Positions 18,259 through 27,744 of a stretch of DNA of 62,824 nucleotides are shown here, piece after piece; within the stretch, counting starts at the first letter, position 1, and each line of letters opens with the position of its first letter. The stretch spans positions 1 to 62,824 of the forward strand of contig NZ_QEIO01000011.1 in assembly GCF_003336425.1 (NCBI RefSeq), in the 5' to 3' direction. A model generated the notes under the pieces. That model had not been told where the DNA came from, ran no database searches, and was given only the letters and a program-made list of their open reading frames with translations. The translations under genes were made by a program, and so were the position numbers. The DNA is from Marinitenerispora sediminis (GTDB lineage: Bacteria; Actinomycetota; Actinomycetes; Streptosporangiales; Streptosporangiaceae).

Positions 18259-18666
18259 ATGCTGATCGGTGAACTGAGCCGTCGAACAGGTGTCCCCGCA
18301 CATCAGCTCCGGTACTACGAATCCCAGGGGCTCCTGGAGCCCGGCCGGGGCGCCAACGGCTATCGCGAGTACTCCGAGGACGCCGTCACGACCGTCGCCC
18401 AGATCAGGAAGCTGCTCGACGCCGGCCTGTCGACCAAGGAGATCGAGTTCCTCCTGCCCTGCGCCACCGGGACGGGGCCCGACCTCGAACCCTGCCCCGA
18501 AACCCTGGTCATGCTGCGCGCACGCATGCAGGGGCTGGACGAGCGCATCGACACGCTCACCCGCTCGCGCCGGGCCCTGAACGACGTCATCGACACCACC
18601 GGGCGGCGACTGGCGGAGTACACGGCTCAGGGGCGCATCCCCGCGCCGACGTCGGCGCCGGCGTGA
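18259..18666 (+). CDS. MerR-family transcriptional regulator
   Basis: The 135-residue protein has the N-terminal winged HTH (MLIGELSRRTGVPAHQLRYY, then ESQGLLEPGRGANGYREYSE) and a dimerisation coiled coil (LRARMQGLDERIDTLTRSRR). Two cysteines (LLPCATG and EPCPE) between HTH and coil occur in many actinobacterial MerR proteins of this size, but no metal-binding C-terminal loop is visible. It starts 50 bp from the divergent imine-reductase-like gene and should bind the palindrome between them, probably sensing a small molecule. Confidence 0.93.
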   Translation: MLIGELSRRTGVPAHQLRYYESQGLLEPGRGANGYREYSEDAVTTVAQIRKLLDAGLSTKEIEFLLPCATGTGPDLEPCPETLVMLRARMQGLDERIDTLTRSRRALNDVIDTTGRRLAEYTAQGRIPAPTSAPA

Positions 18667-18681
18667 GCGCCCGGGCCGCCG

Positions 18682-19962
18682 CTACGTCCCGTCGGTGAGA
18701 GCCTCGCGCATCACCCGGAACTTGGAGTCGGCCTCCGCCAGTTCCGCGTCCGGGTCCGAGCCCGCCACGATGCCGCAGCCCGCGAAGAGGCGGGCCCGCG
18801 GCCCCGTGATCTCGGCGCAGCGCAGGGCGATGCCCCACTCGCCGTTGCCGCGTGCGTCCAACCAGCCGACCGGGCCGGCGTAGCGGCCGCGGTCAGTGCC
18901 CTCCAGGTCGCGGATCAGGTCCACCGCGGTCGGCGTCGGGGTGCCGCCGACCGCCGCGGTGGGGTGCATGGCGGCGACGACGTCCAGGGTGGAGACCTCC
19001 GGGCGCAGGGTCCCGCGCACGGGGGAGGCGAGGTGCTGGACGTTGGCCAGCCGGAGCAGCTCCGGCAGGTCGGGGACGTCGATCGACGAGCAGAGCGGGG
19101 TGAGGGTGGCCCGCAGGGAGTCGACCGCGTAGCGGTGCTCCTCGACGTCCTTGGCAGAGCCGGTGAGGTCGGCGGCGAGCCGCGCGTCCTCCTCGGGCGT
19201 GCCGCCGCGGGCGCGGGTCCCGGCGAGGACCAGGGACGTGACGTCGTCCCCCTCGCGGCGGATGAGCAGTTCGGGGGTCGCACCCACCATGCCGGCCACC
19301 GAGAACGTGTAGCAGCCGGGGTAGTCGCGCGACAGGCGGGCCAGCAGGGTCCGCACGTCGATGTCCGCGGGAGCGTCGGCGTGCACCTCGCGGGCCAGCA
19401 CGACCTTGTCCAGGGCACCGGCGCGGATCCGGGCGACCGCCTCCGCGACGGCCGCGCGCCACTGGCCGGCGTCCGGAGTCCCGTCCCGCCACGCCAGCCG
19501 CCCGACGGGGCGCAGCGGCCGGACCTCGCGCAGCACGTCCGCTGGGCGGGCTCCGGGACCGTCGCCGACCGTGGTCAGCCACGTCCGGTCGCCGCGCCGC
19601 CCGATGACCACACGGGGCAGCACCAGGGTGGAGCCGGCGGAGTCCGGGGCGAAGGTGAAGCCGCCGAACACCACCGGCCCCGTGCCCGGCAGGTCGAGCG
19701 CGTCCGTCACCTCGGCCCGCGCCAGGACCTCGGCGAGCCAGCGGGCCGCCGCACCGAACCGCTGGACGCCGCTGCCGCCGCTGCCGCCGTTCTCGGCCGG
19801 CAGCGTGATCCGGGCGGCCTCGCCCCATCCGACGAGCCCCTCGCCGCCGCGCAGCCACGCCAGCGGCGCGGCCTCCGGCAGGTGGGCGAGCAGGGGGCGG
19901 CCGTCATGCAGCGGTACGGTTCGGACGGTCAGCTGCTTCGGCGATTCGGGGGCGACACTCAC
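18682..19962 (-). CDS. menF: Isochorismate synthase (MenF/EntC family)
   Basis: The 426-residue chorismate-binding enzyme isomerises chorismate to isochorismate for MenD. Key blocks are LDKVVLAREVHADAP, the central SLVLAGTRARGGTPEED, EHRYAVDSL, the catalytic HPTAAVGGTPTPTA, then GRYAGPVGWLDARGNGEWGI and the C-terminal RLFAGCGIVAGSDPDAEL with KFRVM. Glu and Gly positions needed for Mg and substrate are present. No siderophore NRPS genes lie nearby, so menaquinone is the likely sink. The gene is transcribed towards the MerR gene and is not in an operon with menD. The ATG at 19962 lacks a strong ribosome-binding site. Confidence 0.94.
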   Translation of the reverse strand: MSVAPESPKQLTVRTVPLHDGRPLLAHLPEAAPLAWLRGGEGLVGWGEAARITLPAENGGSGGSGVQRFGAAARWLAEVLARAEVTDALDLPGTGPVVFGGFTFAPDSAGSTLVLPRVVIGRRGDRTWLTTVGDGPGARPADVLREVRPLRPVGRLAWRDGTPDAGQWRAAVAEAVARIRAGALDKVVLAREVHADAPADIDVRTLLARLSRDYPGCYTFSVAGMVGATPELLIRREGDDVTSLVLAGTRARGGTPEEDARLAADLTGSAKDVEEHRYAVDSLRATLTPLCSSIDVPDLPELLRLANVQHLASPVRGTLRPEVSTLDVVAAMHPTAAVGGTPTPTAVDLIRDLEGTDRGRYAGPVGWLDARGNGEWGIALRCAEITGPRARLFAGCGIVAGSDPDAELAEADSKFRVMREALTDGT

Positions 19963-20164
19963 GACATTCCAGTTTAGGACGCGGGAGACGGGCCGCCTGT
20001 CCGCACCGGTGAGTGGTCCCGCACAGGGCGGGCGGTCCGGGCGGGGCCGAATCCGCCGCCGGGAGTCGCGTTCTCCGGTGCCCGCGGCGGCCGGACTCTA
20101 GGCTGTCCTTTCGGACCGGACGACCGGACCGGACAACCCACCAACGATGCGGAGGTCGGACTCG

Positions 20165-21799
20165 ATGGGATGGCTGCGGAGGTCCGTGGCGGCGCTGGTG
20201 ACGCTGCCGGTGATGGTGGCGTGCGCGAGCATCCCGCCGGGCTTCGAGCCGCGGGTCGGCGAGCCGGGCGCGGACGGGGAGCGGCCCGGGGGCGGAGCGT
20301 CCTCCTCGGCCGGACCGCTCTCCGCCGCGCTGCCGGAGGACTGCACCTCCGACGCCCGCTTCCCCAAGCACGAGATGCGCGGCGCCTGGATCGCCACCGT
20401 GCGCAACATCGACTGGCCGAGCGAGCCCGGCCTCAGCGCGCAGCGGCAGCAGCGGGAACTGCGCGAGCGGCTGGACCAGGCGAGCGCGCTCGGGCTCAAC
20501 GCCGTGTTCCTGCACGTGCGCCCGACCGCTGACGCGGTCTACCGCTCCGAGCGCGAGCCGTGGGCCCGCTACCTCACCGGAGAGCAGGGCGGCGACCCCG
20601 GCTACGACCCGCTGGAGTTCGCCGTCGAGGAGGCGCACGCGCGCGGCCTCGAACTGCACGCCTGGTTCAACCCCTACCGGGTCGGCTGGCGGGACCCGGA
20701 CCTGGAGAACCTCACCGACGACCATCCGGCGCGGCGCAACCCGGACTGGCTGATCGAGTACGACGACCAGGGCTGGCTGGACCCCGGCAACCCCGAGGTG
20801 CGGCGGTGGGTGAGCGACACGGTGCTCGACGTCGTGGAGCGCTACGACGTCGACGGTGTGCACTTCGACGACTACTTCTACCCCTATCCGGCCGAGGGCG
20901 AGGAGTTCGACGACGACGCCAGCTGGTCCGCGCACCGCGGCGACCACGACGACCGCGGCGACTGGCGCCGGGCGAACGTCAACGCGCTGGTCGCCGACAT
21001 CCACGGCCGGATCCAGGAGACCAAGCCGTGGGTGCGGTTCGGCATCTCGCCGTTCGGGGTGTGGCAGAACGAGACCAGCGCCGACTCCGGCTCCGCGACG
21101 CGGGCCCTGGAGTCCTACAGCGCCATCTACGCCGACACCCGCGCGTGGATCCAGGAGGGGACCGTCGACTACGTCGTGCCGCAGCTCTACTGGTACCGGG
21201 GCTTCGAGGTGGCCGACTACGAGGAGCTGGTGCCCTGGTGGTCGCGGGAGGTCGAGGGCACCGGTGTCGACCTCTACATCGGCCAGGCCGCCTACAACGT
21301 CGGCGAGGAGGGCTGGGAGGGCGCCGACGCCCTCTCCCGGCAGCTGGACTTCAACGCCGGCCACCCGCAGGTGGCGGGCGACGTGTACTTCTCGATGAAG
21401 GACCTGACCGGCCGTGCCGCCGACGCCATGGAGCGCACCGTGGCCGACCACTACCCGCGCCCGGCGCTGCCACCCGCCGTCCCCGGCGCCGAGGGTGCCG
21501 CGCCGCCCGTCGCCGAGCTGCGGGCCGAGCGCTCGGCGGACGGTGTGCGGCTGACGTGGACCGGCTCCGACGACGCCCGGATGTTCGCCGTCTACCGGGT
21601 TCTGGGCGGGGGAGACGACCTGTGCGCCTTGGCCGACGCGAGCCACCTCGCGGCGGTGGTCGGCGCCGCGGGCTCCGGGGAGCAGGAGTACCTGGACGCG
21701 TCGCCGGCCGAGGAGCCGGTCCGCTACTTCGTCACCGCCGTGGACGCCTACCGGACCGAGAGCGCACCGGGTCCGGGCGCGGCCGTCTCGACCGAGTGA
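20165..21799 (+). CDS. Putative lipoprotein glycoside hydrolase, GHL10 (DUF187-like)
   Basis: The 544-residue product starts with a lipoprotein signal ending in PVMVAC, with the lipidated cysteine at about residue 20. A Gly/Ser-rich linker leads to a TIM-barrel domain with EMRGAWIATVRNIDWPSEPG, NAVFLHVRPTADAVY, HAWFNPYRVG and VDGVHFDDYFYPYP, the signature of glycosyl-hydrolase-like 10 proteins. A C-terminal fibronectin-like segment (ELRAERSADGVRLTWTGS) follows. It probably acts on cell-wall or exopolysaccharide glycans outside the membrane. The ATG at 20165 is preferred: GGAGG lies nine bases upstream and the signal n-region begins there, rather than at ATG 20147. Confidence 0.92.
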   Translation: MGWLRRSVAALVTLPVMVACASIPPGFEPRVGEPGADGERPGGGASSSAGPLSAALPEDCTSDARFPKHEMRGAWIATVRNIDWPSEPGLSAQRQQRELRERLDQASALGLNAVFLHVRPTADAVYRSEREPWARYLTGEQGGDPGYDPLEFAVEEAHARGLELHAWFNPYRVGWRDPDLENLTDDHPARRNPDWLIEYDDQGWLDPGNPEVRRWVSDTVLDVVERYDVDGVHFDDYFYPYPAEGEEFDDDASWSAHRGDHDDRGDWRRANVNALVADIHGRIQETKPWVRFGISPFGVWQNETSADSGSATRALESYSAIYADTRAWIQEGTVDYVVPQLYWYRGFEVADYEELVPWWSREVEGTGVDLYIGQAAYNVGEEGWEGADALSRQLDFNAGHPQVAGDVYFSMKDLTGRAADAMERTVADHYPRPALPPAVPGAEGAAPPVAELRAERSADGVRLTWTGSDDARMFAVYRVLGGGDDLCALADASHLAAVVGAAGSGEQEYLDASPAEEPVRYFVTAVDAYRTESAPGPGAAVSTE

Positions 21800-21957
21800 G
21801 GCGGAACGCGGCAGTTCGTCTGATGGGTCTGGTTGACGACGTGTGCGACGCATGATTGCCGCGTCGGCACACGGATAGGAATGTGGGTATTGGGCGGAGA
21901 TCGGCGGCTGCGGCAGGGCCAGCGGGGCCGGTCTCCCACCGGCGGAGGAGGGGTGCC

Positions 21958-22287
21958 ATGGCTCTGCGTGAGAACGAGAGACGGATCCTGGCCGAGATCG
22001 AGCACCGCCTCAGCGAGGACGATCCCGAGCTCGCGGAACGTCTGAGCGCGTTCGGCACCGACGACCCGTTCGCGGAGGACGGCCCGGAGGGCGTGGAGGA
22101 CGGGGCGGGATGGAAGCCGTGGGCCGTCTGCGGCGCGATCGCCGCGCTGCTGGTCGGGCTGCTCGTGGTGGTGTTCGCGATGACGCCGCCGCAGCCCGTG
22201 GCGAGCCCGTCGCGCACGACGAGCTCGCCCGAGGCCGTGGTCTCAGGGGTGCCGGCGAAGGCCGTAGGAGTGCCGGCGAGCTCCTAG
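21958..22287 (+). CDS. DUF3040 small membrane protein
   Basis: The 109-residue protein has the DUF3040 hallmark N-terminus LRENERRILAEIEHRLSEDD followed by PELAERLSAF. A single transmembrane helix is at about residues 52-75 (VCGAIAALLVGLLVVVFAMT) and the tail is Ser/Pro-rich. DUF3040 proteins are widespread in actinobacteria and their role is unknown. The start ATG at 21958 is well supported by GGAGGAGGGG upstream. The gene follows the lipoprotein hydrolase after 158 bp. Confidence 0.88.
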   Translation: MALRENERRILAEIEHRLSEDDPELAERLSAFGTDDPFAEDGPEGVEDGAGWKPWAVCGAIAALLVGLLVVVFAMTPPQPVASPSRTTSSPEAVVSGVPAKAVGVPASS

Positions 22288-22320
22288 TGTCCTGAGCCGT
22301 CGATTCATCAGTAGTACACG

Positions 22321-23166
22321 CGCGGGATTCGGGGACCTCCTCGGCCGTCCTGTGCCGCACGAACGGCCGGGGGCTCCGCTGCATGCCCCAGGAACGAATG
22401 TCCTTCTCCCAGGCCTGGACTGACGTGTGCGCCGCACGGCGCGACCGCTTCATCGTGGGTTCGGCGAACCAGCGCTCGACCAGGTTCGGCCGGGAAGCGC
22501 TGGTCGGGGTGAAGTGCGTGCGCGACCGGGGACGGGCCGGCAGCCGCCGCTCGATCGCGGTCGTCCTGTGCGTGGCGTCGTCGCCGCGGACCAGGTGCAC
22601 CCGCAGGGCCCTGGGGAACCTCGCGGCCGACCTCGTTGAGGGACTTCCTGAACTCCTCGGCCCGGTGGCGGCGGTGCGGCGAGCCCATCACCCGGCCACT
22701 GGCCGTGTCCAGCGCGGCGGACCGGGTGGTGGCGCCCGCCCGCACGTCGTCGCGGGGGTCCGCTTGGGCACCCCGGGCAGCATCGGTGGCACCGGGTGGG
22801 AGCGGTCCGGCGCCGGGGATCTGGGCCTGTTGGTCCACGCACAGCATGAGCGCGCGTTCGGGCGGGTCCGCGTACCACCCGACCACGTCGTGCACCTGCC
22901 GATGGAGAACGGGTCGGTGGAGAAGGTGAACGACTCCTGCCGGTGGAGGTGCCGACCGAAGGCGCGCCAGATCCGCGGGACCGCGGACCGCGACAGGCCC
23001 GTGCGTTTGGCCGTAGCCCTGCTCGACCAGTACGTGGCGTTGGCGGGCGTGTCCTCCGAGGCGGCGCGCCACGGGCTCGACCTGCTCGTCGCTGACGCGT
23101 ACGGGGGCGTCCTGGGCGGGGTTCGTCGGTGAGTCCTCGCAGGGCGTTGCGGGCCAAGAAGCGCGC
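22321..23166 (-). pseudogene. Decayed IS630-family transposase
   Basis: Pieces of an IS630 transposase can be read on the minus strand in all three frames. In order they are ARFLARNALRGLTDEPRPGR, then VRVSDEQVEPVARR, AKRTGLSRSAVPRIWRAFGR, DVVGWYADPPERALMLCVDQ, GRVMGSPHRRHRAEEFRKSL, FTPTSASRPNLVERWFAE and EKDIRSWGM with a final PRPFVRHRTAEE. The order matches the family; the DDE region around LCVD and the C-terminal E are recognisable. Several frameshifts make it inactive. The N-terminal HTH is largely missing and terminal repeats were not found. Confidence 0.85.
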
Positions 23167-23639
23167 CTTCGGCGCGGAGCGGACCCGGGCGGCTGCCCCC
23201 GGCGCCGGACCGGTGCGCGTGGCCCCGGAGCAGGTCCTGCCGGGACACGGTTCCCGACGCGGGCGGCCGCGGCCCGGTTCCGGGCGCGCACGGCCCTGGC
23301 GCTTTGCGGCCCAGGTGGAACGGACCCAGGGCCCGCGCGGGCCGCCTGGGCGGGCCGGGTTCGGCGCGTCGTCGGCGGGAGGGACGCGGAGTGCGGTGGG
23401 AAGGGGGTCGGGGTTGGACGTCACCCACCGGTCCTTGGTGCCCCTCGCCATGGGGGCAGCTGGCTCAGCAACCCCCCGTCGGCGGTCCGGGCGGGCAGCT
23501 GCGCGTCCTCGCTCCGCCCAGCTCACCGGCACATGGCTCCCCGAGGACGCTCCGCCCGCGCCGGCGGTGACGTCCGGGGATGCCTGCGGCAGCTGCCGGA
23601 GCCGTTGTCGAGCGACGTCGCGGCTCCGGTACGGACATC
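23167..23639. other. Intergenic stretch between IS630 remnant and PBP terminator
   Basis: About 470 GC-rich bases with open frames but no recognisable domain. It may hold the eroded 5' end of the IS630 element; nothing else was seen. Confidence 0.45.
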
Positions 23640-23665
23640 GGGGCCGCTCCGTGCGGAGCGGCCCC
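23640..23665 (-). terminator. Strong hairpin terminator after the PBP gene
   Basis: An 11-bp perfect stem (GGGGCCGCTCC and its complement) with a GTGC loop lies 33 bases past the PBP stop on the minus strand. It could act in both directions. Confidence 0.8.
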
Positions 23666-23697
23666 GAGGGGGTGGTGCGGGCTGCGGTCGGTGCCGG

Positions 23698-25785
23698 TCA
23701 GAGGTTCTTCACGAAGTCCGCCGCGATCGGCGCCGCCACCGCGCCGCCTCCTCCGCCGCCCTCGACGACGACGGCGAAGGCCACGTCGCCCGAGAAGCCG
23801 ACGAACCAGGCGTGCGAGGGAAGCTCCTCGTCCTCCTCGGCGGTGCCGTACTCCGCCGTTCCGGTCTTGCCGAACACCTCGCCGGTGAACCCGGCGTCCT
23901 TCGCACTGCCCTCGGTGACCACCGCGCGCATCATGCCGCGCAGGGCGTCGGCGTGCTGGATCGCGTGCGGCTCGGGGCGGTCGGGGACCTCGGGGTCGGT
24001 GACGAGCACCGGGGCGCGCCAGTTGCCGTCGGCCACCGCCGCGGGCACGGTCGCCATGTGCAGCGGTGAGGTGAGGATCTGGCCCTGGCCGATGCTGGAC
24101 GCCGCGAGCAGCGTGGTGCTGTCGGGGGCGGGGAAGGACGGCTCGGCGGTCGGGATGCCGATCTCCAGGGGGGCGTTCATGCCGAACTGCTCGGCCGCGG
24201 CGGTGAGGCTCGCGGAGTCCAGCCGCTCGGCGACCTCCTGCACCAGCGCGGTGTTGCACGAGGTCGCGAACGCCTCCGTCACCGTCTGGCGGCCGTACTC
24301 GGCGTCGCCGGCGTTCTTGAACGGCCAGCCGCCGACCTCGGTCGTCTTCGGGCAGCTCATCTGGTCACCGGTCGTCAGACCGGCGTTGAGCAGTGCCTCG
24401 TAGCTGACGATCTTGAACGCGGAGCCGGGCGGGTACTGCCCCTCCAGGGCGCGGTTGAAGCCGCCGGGGACGTTCGCCGCCGCCAGGACCTCACCGGTCG
24501 AGGGCCGGATGGCCACGAAGGCGGTGGGCTTGTCCTCGCCGATGATCGCCTGCGCGGCGGCCTGCTGCACCGCCGGGTCGATGCTGGTGACGACGTCCTC
24601 GCCGGGCGTGCCCTCGATGGTGCCGACCACGGTGGAGTCGGCGTCCCCGGCCGCCGCGCCGTCCTCCGCCGCGTCGGCGTCGGCGACCCGGATGCTGGTC
24701 GCGGGCGTGCCGGCCAGCCGCTCCTCGTAGGTCTGCTGGATCCCGCCCCTGCCGATGGGGTCGCCCTCCTGGTAGGCGGGTCCGAGGTCGGCGAGATCCT
24801 CCTCGGTCGCGGGGCTGACCTCGCCGGTCAGCATCTTGACAGACCCGGAGGCGTCGGCGGTGTCCAGCCGCGTCCCGTCGGCCGCCAGGATGCGGCCGCG
24901 CTCGCCCCACTCGTTGGCGCGGACCAGCGTCTGGCCGTCGCCGAGTTCGGGGTGGATGACGGCGGGGGAGAAGTCGACCTTCCACTCGCCGTCCACCCGG
25001 GCCAGCGGCAGCTCACCCTCGTAGCTCCACTCGCCCGCGTTGCTCAGCGCCAGTGTGACGTCGAACGGAGCGGTGGCGGAGTCGCCGTCGGCGGTGAGGG
25101 TGCCGAGGACGACCTCGGTCGCCTCCACCCCGAGGTTCTCGGCCACCTGGGTGAAGGCGTCCGTGACGCCCTCGCCGGTGGCCAGGTCGGCAAGCGCGCC
25201 GTAGTCGCCGGTGTTCCAGGCCTCGACGAAGGCCGTGGCCGTGGTCTCGGGCTTGGGACGGGTGACCACGTACCAGGAGATGCCGCCGCCGACCAGCGCG
25301 AGGGCGACCACGGTGCTGGTGATCCCGATGACGAGTCCCTTGCGGGAGCGCCGGGGCGGAGCGGCCGCAGCGGCGGCGGCCGCCTCCGCCGGTTGGCGGG
25401 TGTCGTCGTGGGGGCCGGTTCCGGGGTGGCTGTCCGCGGTGGGGGTGGTGCCGGTGTGTGGCCAGGGGTCCTGGTGGGCCTCGTGGGCGGCTGTCCCGTC
25501 GGCAGGTGGTCCGGGCTGCCAGGTGGGCGCGGTCCCAGGCGCGCCGCCGGCGCCGTGTGGTGCCGGCGGGAGGTCGTCGCCTCCGCCGCCGGGCGTCCGC
25601 TCACCTTGATGCGCATCCCACGCCGGGGCACCGCTGTCCTGCGGGTAGGGGGGCGGCTGGGACGCCGCCGGCTCGGGGGCGGTGTCGTCGGCGGAGGGCG
25701 GCCCGGGGGTCCGCGCCACGTGGCCCGGGCCGGCCGGTGGCACGGGCGGGTGATCGCCTGGCTCCGGGGTCCATCGTTCGTCCAC
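23698..25785 (-). CDS. Class B penicillin-binding protein with MecA_N-type domain
   Basis: The 695-residue transpeptidase cross-links peptidoglycan outside the membrane. A long Pro/Gly-rich cytosolic head (1-147) precedes one transmembrane helix (about 151-174). The NTF2-like MecA_N domain (TTATAFVEAWNTGDYGALAD) and the PBP dimer domain follow. The transpeptidase domain carries the catalytic SAFK at 455-458, SCN at 509-511 and KTGTAEYG at 640-647. It belongs to the low-affinity-type actinobacterial PBPs related to PBP2a and PbpA-like proteins. The GTG at 25785 has GAAGGA nine bases upstream; the open frame further upstream to 26193 is non-coding in character. Confidence 0.94.
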   Translation of the reverse strand: MDERWTPEPGDHPPVPPAGPGHVARTPGPPSADDTAPEPAASQPPPYPQDSGAPAWDAHQGERTPGGGGDDLPPAPHGAGGAPGTAPTWQPGPPADGTAAHEAHQDPWPHTGTTPTADSHPGTGPHDDTRQPAEAAAAAAAAPPRRSRKGLVIGITSTVVALALVGGGISWYVVTRPKPETTATAFVEAWNTGDYGALADLATGEGVTDAFTQVAENLGVEATEVVLGTLTADGDSATAPFDVTLALSNAGEWSYEGELPLARVDGEWKVDFSPAVIHPELGDGQTLVRANEWGERGRILAADGTRLDTADASGSVKMLTGEVSPATEEDLADLGPAYQEGDPIGRGGIQQTYEERLAGTPATSIRVADADAAEDGAAAGDADSTVVGTIEGTPGEDVVTSIDPAVQQAAAQAIIGEDKPTAFVAIRPSTGEVLAAANVPGGFNRALEGQYPPGSAFKIVSYEALLNAGLTTGDQMSCPKTTEVGGWPFKNAGDAEYGRQTVTEAFATSCNTALVQEVAERLDSASLTAAAEQFGMNAPLEIGIPTAEPSFPAPDSTTLLAASSIGQGQILTSPLHMATVPAAVADGNWRAPVLVTDPEVPDRPEPHAIQHADALRGMMRAVVTEGSAKDAGFTGEVFGKTGTAEYGTAEEDEELPSHAWFVGFSGDVAFAVVVEGGGGGGAVAAPIAADFVKNL

Positions 25786-26023
25786 GCTCGCGCGTCCTTC
25801 CGCTCGCCTGTGTAGAGAAGAGAACGCCCCACGTCTCGACACGTCGAGCGCGGGGCGGGAAGTCTGTGGCCGGTGTGGCGGTCGCCTCTCGGCGCGGGGC
25901 ACAACGCGGCTCCTGCAGACCGTCCGGCCGCCCACCTGGGGCGGGCGCCGTACGCGGTATTCCGCGAAGGCTGAAGGTGAGGCCCGGGGGACACTTGCTA
26001 CCACACCGACCACCAGTGACTCT

Positions 26024-26049
26024 AACTCATCCAGAGGCCGGGATGTTCC
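26024..26049 (-). promoter_or_regulatory. Possible ECF-sigma promoter upstream of the PBP gene
   Basis: On the minus strand GGAAC (26049-26045) and GTT (26026-26024) are separated by exactly 18 bases. This matches the GGAAT-N18-GTT layout of SigR-type promoters and approximates SigE-type ones. It lies about 240 bases before the PBP start. It could link this PBP to envelope or thiol stress. Chance occurrence is quite possible. Confidence 0.35.
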
Positions 26050-26234
26050 GTAACGCCTGACAAAACCGCCGCCCCGCAGGTCGCCGCTGGGAAGCGCGGG
26101 CGGGCCGGCCCCGCCGACTCGCCGAAGGGGGCAGGCCGCGCGCGGAGAGCGGCGCGGCCGCACGCCGGCGCATCCGTCCACCCCGTGCCGCAAGCGCCGC
26201 GCGGGCGGCGGGTCCGTGCTCAGGGAGACGCGGA

Positions 26235-26259
26235 GGACCCCGCCACTCGGGCGGGGTCC
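26235..26259 (-). terminator. Hairpin terminator after the ferredoxin reductase gene
   Basis: A perfect 10-bp stem GGACCCCGCC/GGCGGGGTCC with a five-base loop lies 31 bases after the minus-strand stop of the reductase. Confidence 0.75.
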
Positions 26260-26289
26260 CAGGTCGCGTCCGCGCGGCGGCGGCGCGGT

Positions 26290-27660
26290 TCAGCCGTCCT
26301 CGCCCCGGCAGATGCGGGTCATGTCGGCGCGGGACAGCACCTTGACGCGCTTGCGACCGTGCTCTCTGCCGAGCTCCTCCTCGTGGGACTCCAGGCGCTG
26401 CCAGCCCTCCCACGTGGTGAACGGCACGCCGCGCTCGCGCAGCAGCCGCACGAACGACTCGGGGTCGGGGTCGGCGGCCGGCGGGAAGGAGTCGCGGTCG
26501 GCGACCAGGTTGCCGATGGTCTCCAGCGCGTCGCCCTTGGTGTGGCCGATGAGGCCGACCGGGCCGCGCTTGATCCAGCCGGTGGCGTAGACGCCGGGGA
26601 TCGGCTGCTCGTCGAGGTCGAGGACCCGGCCGCCGTCGTTGGGGATCACACCGCGGTCCTCGTCGAACGGCAGGTCGGCCACGGGCGAGCCCAGGTAGCC
26701 GATGGCGCGGTAGACGGCCTGCACGTCGTGGTCGATGAACTCGCCGGTACCGCGCACGCCGCCGTCGCCGGTCAGCTCCATGCGCTCGGTGCGCAGGCCG
26801 GTGACGCGGTCGGTGCCCAGGATCTCCACCGGGCGGTGCAGGAAGTGCAGGTGCAGGCGGCGCGGCTCGCCCCGGGGGTCGCGGATCGCCCAGTTCTGCA
26901 GGACCTTCACGTTGGTCTTGACGTGGTTGGAGCCCTCGATGGCCGCCATGCTGGCGTCGTCCAGGTCGAAGTCCTCGGGGTAGACGATCACCTCGACCCC
27001 GGGCTGCTTGTCGAGTTCGCGCAGCTCCATGGGGGTGAACTTGGCCTGGGCGATACCGCGCCGGGCGAACACGTGCACGTCGGTGATGCGCTTGGAACGC
27101 AGCCCCTCGTGCACGTTGTCGGTGATGTCGGTCTCCAGGAGGTCGTCCGCGTTCTTGGCGAGGATGCGGGCGACGTCCACGGCCACGTTGCCGGCGCCGA
27201 GGACCGCGACGCTGGTGCCGTCGACCTGCCACTGCTGGGGCACGTCGGGGTGGCTGTCGTACCAGAAGACGAAGTCGGCGGCGCCGTGGCTGCCGGGCAG
27301 GTCGACGCCGGGGATGTCGAGGGGGCGGTCGCGGTCGGAGCCGGTCGCGAAGATCACCGTGTCGTAGTGCCGGCGCAGGTCCTCCAGCTTGAGGTCGACG
27401 CCGTACTCGACGTTGCCGAGGAAGCGGATCTGCGGCTTGTCGAGGACCTTGTGCAGCGCGCCCTGGATCTGCTTGATGCGGGGGTGGTCGGGGGCCACGC
27501 CGTAGCGCACCAGCCCGTACGGAGACGGGAGCTTGTCCATAATGTCAATGCTCAGCGGTGTCCCGCTCGCCGTCAGCGTGTCGTCCTTCGTCAGCAGATC
27601 CGCCGCGTAGATACCCGCGGGGCCGGCCCCCACGATTCCCACTCGCAGTGGACGCGTCAT
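26290..27660 (-). CDS. fprA: Ferredoxin/adrenodoxin-type NADP+ reductase (FprA-like)
   Basis: This FAD flavoprotein moves electrons between NADPH and ferredoxins, for example for P450s. The product is about 456 residues. The FAD site is RVGIVGAGPAGIYAADLL, the NADPH site VAVLGAGNVAVDVARILA, and between them lies SPYGLVRYGVAPDHPRIKQI, a glutathione-reductase-type adrenodoxin reductase hallmark. The C-terminal GVYATGWIKRGPVGLIGHTK completes the FAD domain. Among the clustered ATGs (27672, 27666, 27660), 27660 has GGAG at an ideal six-base gap. An IdeR/DmdR-like iron box lies about 85 bases upstream, suggesting repression when iron is plentiful. Confidence 0.93.
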   Translation of the reverse strand: MTRPLRVGIVGAGPAGIYAADLLTKDDTLTASGTPLSIDIMDKLPSPYGLVRYGVAPDHPRIKQIQGALHKVLDKPQIRFLGNVEYGVDLKLEDLRRHYDTVIFATGSDRDRPLDIPGVDLPGSHGAADFVFWYDSHPDVPQQWQVDGTSVAVLGAGNVAVDVARILAKNADDLLETDITDNVHEGLRSKRITDVHVFARRGIAQAKFTPMELRELDKQPGVEVIVYPEDFDLDDASMAAIEGSNHVKTNVKVLQNWAIRDPRGEPRRLHLHFLHRPVEILGTDRVTGLRTERMELTGDGGVRGTGEFIDHDVQAVYRAIGYLGSPVADLPFDEDRGVIPNDGGRVLDLDEQPIPGVYATGWIKRGPVGLIGHTKGDALETIGNLVADRDSFPPAADPDPESFVRLLRERGVPFTTWEGWQRLESHEEELGREHGRKRVKVLSRADMTRICRGEDG

Positions 27661-27744
27661 CGACATCTCCATCCTTCGCGTCTGCTCGGGCGGCACGGTC
27701 GAACCGAGTCGTGCCGCGCGCCACGGGACTCGCGACGCGGTAAA

